A stretch of DNA of 38,033 nucleotides, from the NCBI GenBank assembly GCA_947629475.1, contig CANRDV010000007.1:1-38033 (forward strand), in the 5' to 3' direction. The notes below the pieces were generated by a model. The model was not told where the DNA came from, did no database searches, and saw only the letters and a program-made list of their open reading frames with translations. Of the stretch, positions 28,308 through 36,483 are shown one piece after another. A program made the position numbers and the translations under genes. Within the stretch, counting starts at the first letter, position 1. Every line of letters starts with the position of its first letter. This stretch comes from an uncultured Bacilli bacterium. GTDB taxonomy: Bacteria > Bacillota_I > Bacilli_A > RF39 > UBA660.

Positions 28308-31077
28308 ATCCTCCTATTCCTACAATAATCATTATTCCACATACTATTTCTAATATATAAGTATCATCTAATCCAGTCTTTGGAACATCAACAACTACCT
28401 TTTCATTAGTTAAAGTTGCTTTAACAATCTCTCCATCTTCAAGGATTTCAAAAAACATTTTTTCTGTATTCAAAACATATCCTTCAGGTGCTTCAACTTC
28501 CATTAAATAATACTTTCCATAAGGCAATTCTTCAATAACAATCTTACCATTTTCATCAGTATAACCACTAAAAACTAAAATATCTTCTTCATCTTCTTTA
28601 CCTTCATAATAAATTTCGATTTTCGCATTAGGTAATGGCTCTGCCGTTGAAAAGTCAGTTTTAGTAAAATCTAATTTACCTATTATTAACTTATCTTTAA
28701 CAGTAGATTTAACAATTCCACCATCTTCTTTAACCTCAAATGGCATTTTTTCTGTATTCAAAACATATCCTTCAGGTGCTTCAACTTCTTTTAAGAAATA
28801 TTTTCCATAAGGTAATTTTTTAATGGTAATTTTTCCAGTTTCATCAGTAATACCTGTAAAAATCAAGATTCCATTTTCACTTCCATCATCACTATAAATT
28901 TCGATTTTCGCATTAGGTAAAGCTTCACTTTCAGATAAATCAGTTTTGTTTATTTCTACATCTTGTTTTTTTAAGAAATTTTCTACCTCAAATGTTTTAT
29001 CAACAACTTCAGTATATTGGTCTTTATATTTCAATTCAAATTCATATTTTTTAGTTGATAGAACATGACTATCAGTTGTTTTTAATTCTTTAAAATAATA
29101 CTTACCTAATTCTAAATTTTCAACTGCAAGATGTCCTTTTTTGTCTGTTTCTACTTCTTTAATTAAAGCATCTTTAGTATATTTTATTTTACCATTTACT
29201 TTAATATCTTCATTAGCATATAAACCAAACTTAACTTTTTCAAGTGGTATTTTCTTATAAGTGATTCCTTCTTCAGTAAATACTGCTTCTTCACCTAATT
29301 TATTTAATTCTACTTTTCCCTTTACTCGTTTATTGGCGAATCTAACCGTATAAATCATTCCATACTCATCATCTTTTTCAAATACTGTTCCTTCGCCAAT
29401 ATGAAATTTAATTGGTGTATTATTCCATAAATAACCTATAATTTTATCATCTACTTCTTCTAATTGGAAATTACCAACATCCAATTCATAAGGTGTAATA
29501 AATTCACCATTTTCATTTGTTTCATATTCACATACTTTTTTAGCCGTTGGATAAGTTATTGTTTGACAAACATATTCATTGGTATCAGTATTTTTTATTT
29601 TAAACTTAATTCCTGCTAACTTGATTTGTTCGTTAGTTTCCTTATCAACTTTTATCACTTTTAATTTTGCTGATATTGGCGAATTAGAAATAACTTCACG
29701 AACCGTTTTAGGTGAGTTTTCATCAATTACAACTTCAAAATCTTTGGCTTTTTCATAATCAGGTGTAGCATTTTTTTGTTTAATTATATAAGTTCCATAA
29801 GGTAATGTTGCCTCTGCATAACCTTTATTATCTGTCGTTATAGTAGTATATAATTTATTCTTTGATTTTAAATAAATTTCAAAAGTAACATTTGGCTCTC
29901 CTGTCATGATTCCTGTTTTATCACTACTTAATACTTTGAATATTGATAAATCTCTTTCAACAACATCCTCATAAACTCTAACCGTTGGATGGATTTGCTC
30001 TGGTGTTATTTCAAAATTATAAACAGTTTTATCTAATTGATATCCCCTTGATGGACTTAATTCTTTTAATTTTAAATTTCCAATTTTAGGTAGGTAATTA
30101 CTTGTGGCTTCACCATTTGCATCAGTTGTAATTTTTTCTAATAAAACATCATTTTCATCATAAATACCATAAACTGCATTTGATAGTAAACCATCTCCTT
30201 GCACACTAACAGTTTTTCTATCAACCTTTCTGATTGTAACTTTTCCTCCAACAGTATCTAAATTTATTACTGCTGTAACTGGATCCATAGCCCTTAAAGC
30301 ACCTAAAACTTGTGAACCATCAGAACCACGATATAACATAGTAGTATTTTTATCATAATTCTTTTTAGCAAGTTTTATTGTTGAAGAATTTAATGTTTTA
30401 GGTGTTATATGCAAAGTATTTCCTACTATTTCAGCATCATTTCCACCTTTATCAACAATTTCAAATTGACTTAAAACTCCATTAGAATCTGTAACAGTAA
30501 TTTCTTGATTTAAGTAAGTATTTTTGGTATCTCCATTAAAACTAGGTCTTGTGGTGTGAGCATTAACCAACTTCATAATTTCGTTCTTTTCATAATCAAC
30601 ACTTACCTCACTACCTTCTCCGTATCTTTCCGTTGTTAGTCTAATATCATCCGTAGATAAAGTTTCCCAAATAAGAACTTGAGTAGCTACTCTATACCTT
30701 TCAGTATTATGTCCAGGATATTCATAGCCATAATACCCAATTAATTGAACTTTTTTGAATAAATCTAAACTATATGGTAAATGTGCATTACTCCAATCAA
30801 CTTTGTAATAACTATAAGTCGTTACTTCTACTCCAGGTTCTACGCAATAAACAACTTTGCCATCCATTGTATAAAATGGAACTCCGTTAGAAGTGTAATG
30901 ACTTCCAGTTCTTTCAAAAAAGATTCCATTTGCATAAGTAAATCCCATTGTTTCAGCATTAACCCTTAACAAAAACATTGAACAAATTATTAGTGCTATA
31001 CATAATAGCATTCCAACAATTAATAATTTTTTTCTTTTAATTTTAAAATCTTTAATTTTTTTAATTAATTTTTTCAT
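28270..31077 (-). CDS. Thioester-domain / CnaB (SpaA-like) repeat surface adhesin with VPKTG sorting signal
   Basis: VVYCVEPGVEV and YRVATQVLIWE; repeated LPNAKIEIY...LPYGKY.L.EVEAPEGYVLNTEKM modules; C-terminal VPKTG, TM, KKKKK. Confidence 0.93.
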   Translation of the reverse strand: MKKLIKKIKDFKIKRKKLLIVGMLLCIALIICSMFLLRVNAETMGFTYANGIFFERTGSHYTSNGVPFYTMDGKVVYCVEPGVEVTTYSYYKVDWSNAHLPYSLDLFKKVQLIGYYGYEYPGHNTERYRVATQVLIWETLSTDDIRLTTERYGEGSEVSVDYEKNEIMKLVNAHTTRPSFNGDTKNTYLNQEITVTDSNGVLSQFEIVDKGGNDAEIVGNTLHITPKTLNSSTIKLAKKNYDKNTTMLYRGSDGSQVLGALRAMDPVTAVINLDTVGGKVTIRKVDRKTVSVQGDGLLSNAVYGIYDENDVLLEKITTDANGEATSNYLPKIGNLKLKELSPSRGYQLDKTVYNFEITPEQIHPTVRVYEDVVERDLSIFKVLSSDKTGIMTGEPNVTFEIYLKSKNKLYTTITTDNKGYAEATLPYGTYIIKQKNATPDYEKAKDFEVVIDENSPKTVREVISNSPISAKLKVIKVDKETNEQIKLAGIKFKIKNTDTNEYVCQTITYPTAKKVCEYETNENGEFITPYELDVGNFQLEEVDDKIIGYLWNNTPIKFHIGEGTVFEKDDEYGMIYTVRFANKRVKGKVELNKLGEEAVFTEEGITYKKIPLEKVKFGLYANEDIKVNGKIKYTKDALIKEVETDKKGHLAVENLELGKYYFKELKTTDSHVLSTKKYEFELKYKDQYTEVVDKTFEVENFLKKQDVEINKTDLSESEALPNAKIEIYSDDGSENGILIFTGITDETGKITIKKLPYGKYFLKEVEAPEGYVLNTEKMPFEVKEDGGIVKSTVKDKLIIGKLDFTKTDFSTAEPLPNAKIEIYYEGKEDEEDILVFSGYTDENGKIVIEELPYGKYYLMEVEAPEGYVLNTEKMFFEILEDGEIVKATLTNEKVVVDVPKTGLDDTYILEIVCGIMIIVGIGGFVYVFNQKKKKK
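28456..28788 (-). repeat. Two 45-bp exact copies 288 bp apart within CnaB repeat modules
   Basis: cattttttctgtattcaaaacatatccttcaggtgcttcaacttc at 28456-28500 and 28744-28788. Confidence 0.85.
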
Positions 31078-31130
31078 TCTATCATTCCTTTCACATTAAA
31101 ATTTTAAATAAAAAAGATAATCAATTAAGA

Positions 31131-31775
31131 TTACCTGTATAATTTCGTTTCATTAGGATATATCAAATATAATTCATATCCAATTATTTGTCCTTTATAT
31201 CCATAAGACTGACAATAAGTGTTTGTTATCGTTAAATCTTCAAAACTTAATTCCATTCCTTTTTCCAAGCATTCATTACTTGTTTTAAAAAGTCTTTGCA
31301 TCAGTCTTAAATATTCTTCATCAACCTCATTTTCTTGTTTTGATTCTGTATTATCTTTTTTAATTTCATTGTTGTTAGATTTATTTTCTTCAACAGTTTC
31401 AGTTTGAGGTTCTTTCTTTTCTTCTACTTTATCCTTAGATTCACTAGCTGAAGTATTTTCTTTCTTTTGTTCTTGGCTATTTTGCGAATTGTTGCTATTT
31501 TCCTTTTCTTGGCTATTTGATTCATCTTTAGAAGAAATTATATTTTCTTTTTCATCATCATTAGTTTCTGGTAATTTACTATCATCATCAACAAAATCAT
31601 TTTCTTCTGGATTCTTGTTTTCATCCGAATTAGTTTCATTTTTTTCAGCAGGTAAAACTTCAATAAAAGTATTGAATTTTTTCTTGTTGGAATTTTTCAA
31701 ATACAAATTTGATAAACCAAATCCAATAACAATAGCAATTAATATCAAAATAATCATTAGAATTAATTTTTTCAT
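31131..31775 (-). CDS. Membrane-anchored protein with long acidic/Asn/Ser/Lys-rich stalk
   Basis: N-terminal TM, low-complexity stalk, C-terminal ~60-aa domain. Confidence 0.65.
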   Translation of the reverse strand: MKKLILMIILILIAIVIGFGLSNLYLKNSNKKKFNTFIEVLPAEKNETNSDENKNPEENDFVDDDSKLPETNDDEKENIISSKDESNSQEKENSNNSQNSQEQKKENTSASESKDKVEEKKEPQTETVEENKSNNNEIKKDNTESKQENEVDEEYLRLMQRLFKTSNECLEKGMELSFEDLTITNTYCQSYGYKGQIIGYELYLIYPNETKLYR

Positions 31776-31907
31776 TTACATTCTCCTTTCTTTGCCAAAA
31801 GTATAATATATATACTTATTTAGTCAAATATATAATTTTTTTCAGTTAGTATAGTTAGTATTTAAGGGTAGGTTGTAGGGAGGGATTTTGTGGATAAAAT
31901 ACTCCCA

Positions 31908-32852
31908 CTATCTTTCATAATTTTTTTCTCGTTGTTTATGTTGATATTTGTCGTAAAATTCAACAGCTTTAATCACATACTCCTCTCGTTCTTTGTCATT
32001 TTTCAAAGAATTTGGGAGTATATTTTTTAATCTATTCATACTGACTTTCAGCTTTGGTGTTTGATTCGGTTTTTCCATAGACATAATATCTTCCATTTTA
32101 TCAACAGTTAAACTTTTGTTTTGGCTTAACAATTTTAAATTAATTGCTTGCGACAATGAAGGAGTACAATCATTATACTCAATTATATCTAGCAATTCTT
32201 CCTGTTCTTCTTTTGTTAAATATGAAATTTCAACTGCTGGTCGAAATGCTATTTTTGGAGTTAAACCAAGAACATCATTATCAACTAATTGTAATAATTT
32301 AGGTATTAGTTCAGTTAGTCTTAAAAATCTATGAACTTGTCTGCTACTATCATTATTATCTTTAGCTATAATATCGACACTTTTTAACTTGTCGCCCAAT
32401 GGGCGAGAAGTTTCTTTCCCTTGATGACTTAATGCTTCCATTTTTAATTTGTAAGCAAATGCTCGTTCACTTGGGAGTATTTTATCTCGTTGGAGGTTGC
32501 TATCAACCATTATAATCGTTGCTTCATCATCAGTTAAATCTCTAACGATACAAGGGATAGTTTCTAAGTTCAAAAGCTCACTTGCTTTTTTCCTTCGGTG
32601 TCCAGAAATCATCTCGTATTTACCATTGCCTTTTTCTCTAACAATAGCAGGTACTAATACTCCTTTATCCTTGACACTCTCCACCATTTCTTGCATTGCT
32701 TCATTTACATCAACTTTAAATGGATGTTTAGGAAAATCTTCAATATCTTTTAATGATATATTGACAATTTTCTCTAACTTTTCAGCATCTCTTTCTTCTT
32801 GAGTTGAAAACATATCATCTAGTGATGGAAGGTACATTTTTCTCTCTTTCAT
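31908..32852 (-). CDS. parB: ParB/Spo0J-like partition protein
   Basis: GKYEMISGHRRKKASELLNLETIPCIVRDLTDDEATIIMVDSNLQR; exact start uncertain. Confidence 0.93.
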   Translation of the reverse strand: MKERKMYLPSLDDMFSTQEERDAEKLEKIVNISLKDIEDFPKHPFKVDVNEAMQEMVESVKDKGVLVPAIVREKGNGKYEMISGHRRKKASELLNLETIPCIVRDLTDDEATIIMVDSNLQRDKILPSERAFAYKLKMEALSHQGKETSRPLGDKLKSVDIIAKDNNDSSRQVHRFLRLTELIPKLLQLVDNDVLGLTPKIAFRPAVEISYLTKEEQEELLDIIEYNDCTPSLSQAINLKLLSQNKSLTVDKMEDIMSMEKPNQTPKLKVSMNRLKNILPNSLKNDKEREEYVIKAVEFYDKYQHKQREKNYER

Positions 32853-33630
32853 TTTCAATAACCTCCTTTGCAACTAGTAAATATGCCTCTGCTATCCTAC
32901 TATTTTTATCGTAAGAAAAAATACTTTCACCATAAGATGTTGATTCTGCAACTTTAACAGCATTAGGGATTTGGGTATTAAATATTTTAATAATACTACC
33001 ATAACTCTTTTCTAATTCAAATTTAGTTTCTCTTGATAGATTAGTCCTTTTATCAACTAAAGTCAATAAAATTCCTTCTACATTTAATTCCTTGTTTATT
33101 TGTCGCCTTACTTTTAATATGGTATTCAATAACTGTCCCATATTCTTTGCTGGTAAATATTGAGTTTGAACTGGAATTATAACTTTGTTAGCACTTGATA
33201 ACACATTTATAGCTAGCATTCCTAAACTGGGTTGACTATCAATTATCACATAGTCATAATTATCTTTAATACCATTTAAACAACTCTTTAAGGTGTATTC
33301 TCGGCTCATAGCACTTACCAATGACATTTCTAAAGCTGATAAATCCAAATTAGCTGGAATTAAATCAACATTTTCTTTATGATGTAGTATAGCTTCATCT
33401 GCATTGATAATTTCATCATTCATTGAACGGCTCATTAAATTAGCAATAGTTATTAATTCATCTTGATTATAATACCCCATACTTGTTGTTAAATCTGCTT
33501 GAGGATCCATATCCACAAGTAATACCTTTTTTCCTAATTTAGACAAAGCTACACCAAGATTAAATACTGTCGTAGTTTTGCCCACTCCACCTTTTTGATT
33601 AGCTACTGCAATAACCTTGCATTTTGACAT
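32815..33630 (-). CDS. parA: ParA/Soj-like partition ATPase
   Basis: VANQKGGVGKTTTVFNLGVALSKLGKKVLLVDMDPQADLT. Confidence 0.96.
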   Translation of the reverse strand: MSKCKVIAVANQKGGVGKTTTVFNLGVALSKLGKKVLLVDMDPQADLTTSMGYYNQDELITIANLMSRSMNDEIINADEAILHHKENVDLIPANLDLSALEMSLVSAMSREYTLKSCLNGIKDNYDYVIIDSQPSLGMLAINVLSSANKVIIPVQTQYLPAKNMGQLLNTILKVRRQINKELNVEGILLTLVDKRTNLSRETKFELEKSYGSIIKIFNTQIPNAVKVAESTSYGESIFSYDKNSRIAEAYLLVAKEVIENEREKNVPSITR

Positions 33631-33685
33631 ATCTTCCTCCTTTCTTTAAGCCACTTTATTATTTATAAAATGGCTATGTTCTGTC

Positions 33686-33717
33686 ACTAAAAAAAGAACT
33701 GATTTTTTTTCAGTTCT
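33686..33717 (-). terminator. Terminator of the ICE-borne tRNA-Arg
   Basis: Minus strand AGAACTGA-AAAAAAA-TCAGTTCT followed by T-run. Confidence 0.85.
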
Positions 33718-33731
33718 ATATGTACACAATA

Positions 33732-33808
33732 TGGCGTCCTTGAGAGGACTTGAACCTCCGACATTCCCTTTAGGAGAGGGATACTCTTTCCAACTGAGTT
33801 ACAAGGAC
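33732..33808 (-). tRNA. tRNA-Arg(CCU), intact, carried inside the ICE
   Basis: GTCCTTG/CAAGGAC acceptor, ACTC/GAGT D-stem with GGA, TCCCT-CTCCTAA-AGGGA anticodon arm, GGAGG/CCTCT T-stem, G73, encoded CCA. Confidence 0.93.
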
Positions 33809-33812
33809 ATAT

Positions 33813-33846
33813 ATTTCATTTTAACACATTAATATTAAAATGAAAT
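33813..33846. promoter_or_regulatory. 12-bp perfect inverted repeat in the promoter region of the ICE tRNA
   Basis: ATTTCATTTTAA / TTAAAATGAAAT, 10-nt spacer, 4 bp upstream of tRNA 5' end. Confidence 0.55.
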
Positions 33847-33890
33847 TGTTTTTTTTAAATTCGCTTTTATTTTTTTTAAGTTAAGGATAG

Positions 33891-33919
33891 AAATTTGCGA
33901 ACTTTTTGCGAATATTTAT
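33891..33919 (+). repeat. Right arm-type integrase site
   Basis: AAATTTGCGAACTTTTTGCGAA identical to 539-560. Confidence 0.7.
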
Positions 33920-33977
33920 TTTTAAAAACCTATCCACTCCTTATTTATCAAGCATTTTACCTCGTGAAACTTGAAGT

Positions 33978-33984
33978 TTAGGAG
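33978..33984. other. Right attachment core (TTAGGAG)
   Basis: Same 7 bp as 398-404; flanked by palindrome AAACTTGAAGTTT. Confidence 0.82.
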
Positions 33985-34015
33985 GGGTCCGTACTATCCG
34001 TTATACTATGAGAAC
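33978..34015 (-). pseudogene. 5' half of native tRNA-Arg(CCU) split by the ICE
   Basis: GTTCTCATAGTATAACGGATAGTACGGACCCCTCCTAA; acceptor GTTCTCA pairs with TGGGAAC and GACCC with GGGTT of the 361-404 half. Confidence 0.88.
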
Positions 34016-34023
34016 AAGAAAAG

Positions 34024-34488
34024 TTATTTCTTTAAATTTTCAAATAAAAATAACTTATAACTCCAATCATCAGTTGCATTAGCAAGCTCCATAATATCTT
34101 CATTACTCATATGTTTAAGTAAATAAGTTGCTACATTATCAACATCACATTTATAACATAAAAATAAATATTCTTCTTCATTATTACATTTTTCTCTTAA
34201 GTCTTCTACTAATAAACTAACTTTCTTAAATTCTTCTTTATATAAATTATCTTCTTTTAATTTCTTTTTATCTAATTTATACTTCTTAAAGAAAAGAGGT
34301 ACATTAATAAAAGCATTTAAAGCATATGGTTCAGAATATAAATCAAGTAGTTCCATATTATCAATTTTATCAAGTAAATTAGAAATTTGCAAGAGAATTT
34401 TATCTCGTTTATTAGTATCTTCATCATTAAAAGTTAAATCTTCTAATTCAGTTTCTAACTTTAAGATTTTTTTATAACTAGAACTCAT
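34024..34488 (-). CDS. Hypothetical protein (chromosomal)
   Basis: Intact ORF in the miaB/YlbF operon. Confidence 0.65.
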   Translation of the reverse strand: MSSSYKKILKLETELEDLTFNDEDTNKRDKILLQISNLLDKIDNMELLDLYSEPYALNAFINVPLFFKKYKLDKKKLKEDNLYKEEFKKVSLLVEDLREKCNNEEEYLFLCYKCDVDNVATYLLKHMSNEDIMELANATDDWSYKLFLFENLKK

Positions 34489-34497
34489 TTTACCCCC

Positions 34498-34821
34498 TTA
34501 ATTAAATACATCATTAAAGTATTTATTAATTTTATTTTCAAAGACTATAAGCATATTATTAACTTCATTTAAGTAATTATTATATTCTATATATAAAGGA
34601 TTATTATTTAATTCTTGAGTTAATTTATCTAATTCTTTTTCAAGTTTTAAATCTTTAGTTTTAACTAATAATTTTTGAGTTTGTTTTATTTTATTAATTA
34701 ATTCTTTTAACTTTATATCTTTATCTAATAATTCTTTTGTTTTTAAATATCCTTTAAAGTCAGGTGTATTTTTAATATATTCTATAATCTCTGATACTTT
34801 ATCTAATATTTCTTTATTCAA
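34498..34821 (-). CDS. YlbF/YmcA family protein
   Basis: TPDFKGYLKTKELLDKDIKLKELINKIKQTQKLL; adjacent to miaB as in B. subtilis ymcA-ymcB. Confidence 0.75.
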   Translation of the reverse strand: MNKEILDKVSEIIEYIKNTPDFKGYLKTKELLDKDIKLKELINKIKQTQKLLVKTKDLKLEKELDKLTQELNNNPLYIEYNNYLNEVNNMLIVFENKINKYFNDVFN

Positions 34822-36241
34822 CTATCTCACCATCTAAACTAAAACTTTTAGCATCAAGTATTTTAACTTTAACTAACTTGCCAATTGCATCTTTCTTACC
34901 TTTAAAGTTTACTAATTTGTTAGTTTCAGTATAACCAAATAACATTCCTTCTTTAGTACTATATCCTTCACATAAAACAAGATAAGTATTACCTACCATT
35001 TTTAAGTTTGATTCTTTAGAATATTTATTGACTAATTCATTTAACTTATATAATCTTTGTTCTTTTTCTTCTAAAGATACTTTATCATCAAGCTTACTTG
35101 CTGGGGTATTTTCTCTAGGTGAATAAATGAAGGTAAATGCACTATCATACTTACAGTAATTAACAAGGTCTAGGGTATCATTAAAATCTTCTTCGTTTTC
35201 TCCAGGAAAACCTACAATGATATCTGTTGTAATACTTATATTTGGAATACTTCTTAATTTATCATATAATTCTTTATATGACTCTCTTGTATAGCGACGT
35301 CCCATTAATTTTAAAATACGATTACTTCCTGATTGAACTGGTAAATGAACAAAGTTTAAAATATTATCATAGTTTTTAATAACTTCAATTAGCTTTTCTG
35401 AAAAATCCCAAGGATGACTTGTTAAAAACCTAATTCTTGGAATATTAGTTTTTGCAACATCAACTAATAAATCAGCAAGTTCATAGTCATCATATAAGTC
35501 TTTACCATAAGCGTTAACGTTTTGTCCAAGTAATGTTACTTCTTGATAACCATCTAAAACTAATTCTTTAACTTCTCTAATTATATCTTCTTTATGTCTA
35601 CTTCTTTGTTTTCCTCTTGTATAGGGAACAATACAATAAGTACAGAATTTATCACATCCATAGATGATATTTACATAAGCCTTATATTTACTAACTCTAG
35701 TAACTGGCATATTTTCAACAATATCACCTTCCATACTATAAACTTCAACGTTTAACTTAGAATCTTTAAAACTATTAGCAAGTAATTTGGGTAAATCATC
35801 TAAGTTATGAGTACCAAAGACAAAGTTTACAAATTTATATTTCTTTAAGATTTCTTCAACTACTCCTACTTCTTGAGCCATACAACCACAAAGAGCTACA
35901 ATTAAATCTTTCTTTTCAGCTTTTAAGTGTTTAATTCTTCCAAGCATCCCAAATGCTTTATTATGAGCATTTTCTCTAATTGAACAAGTATTAAGTAAGA
36001 TAACATCAGCGTCACGCATATCTAAAGTTTCTTTAAAACTCATTTTATCAAGCATTCCTTTAATATTCTCACTATCATGTTCATTCATTTGACAACCATA
36101 GGTTTTTAAATAATATTTTTTATTTAAACCTAATTTAGAATAGTTAGAATCCATTTTAAAATCACGAACTAAAACTTCTTCATGACTTCTTCTTCTCGCT
36201 TTTTCATAATTTGGTATTTGCATATACATCACCCATTTCAC
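34814..36241 (-). CDS. miaB: tRNA-2-methylthio-N6-dimethylallyladenosine synthase MiaB
   Basis: KYYLKTYGCQMNEHDSE, YGCDKFCTYCIVPYTRG, LPVQSGSNRILKLMGRRYTRE. Confidence 0.97.
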   Translation of the reverse strand: MKWVMYMQIPNYEKARRRSHEEVLVRDFKMDSNYSKLGLNKKYYLKTYGCQMNEHDSENIKGMLDKMSFKETLDMRDADVILLNTCSIRENAHNKAFGMLGRIKHLKAEKKDLIVALCGCMAQEVGVVEEILKKYKFVNFVFGTHNLDDLPKLLANSFKDSKLNVEVYSMEGDIVENMPVTRVSKYKAYVNIIYGCDKFCTYCIVPYTRGKQRSRHKEDIIREVKELVLDGYQEVTLLGQNVNAYGKDLYDDYELADLLVDVAKTNIPRIRFLTSHPWDFSEKLIEVIKNYDNILNFVHLPVQSGSNRILKLMGRRYTRESYKELYDKLRSIPNISITTDIIVGFPGENEEDFNDTLDLVNYCKYDSAFTFIYSPRENTPASKLDDKVSLEEKEQRLYKLNELVNKYSKESNLKMVGNTYLVLCEGYSTKEGMLFGYTETNKLVNFKGKKDAIGKLVKVKILDAKSFSLDGEIVE

Positions 36242-36483
36242 ATGACTAATAATATATCACAAATAAGATAATTTTTCAATTACTTTTTCAAAATGATATG
36301 ATAACATTTTTTCACAAGTTTTGATTATTTTTTTAGAAACTTACAAAAAGATACATTTAAGTATCTTTATAGATTTAATTTATTATATCATAAAATACTT
36401 AATAAATCAGTAGATTTAATTAACTTTTACTTTAGTTATTAGTATTTTTATCTATATCATTAGTAATTATCATTATAAGATTT

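Noticed and set aside
33732-33808. Possibility that the intact tRNA-Arg is a neighbouring chromosomal gene
   Set aside because: It lies inside the 7-bp core repeats and inside the right arm-type site, so it belongs to the element.
33955-33980. parS-like GTTTCACGAGGTAAA near the right core
   Set aside because: Only about 11 of 16 positions match the consensus TGTTTCACGTGAAACA and the second half-site is missing; could be chance.
34814-36241. Functional link between MiaB and the target tRNA-Arg(CCU)
   Set aside because: MiaB acts on tRNAs with A36-A37-A38-type loops; this tRNA has U36, so it is not an expected substrate.
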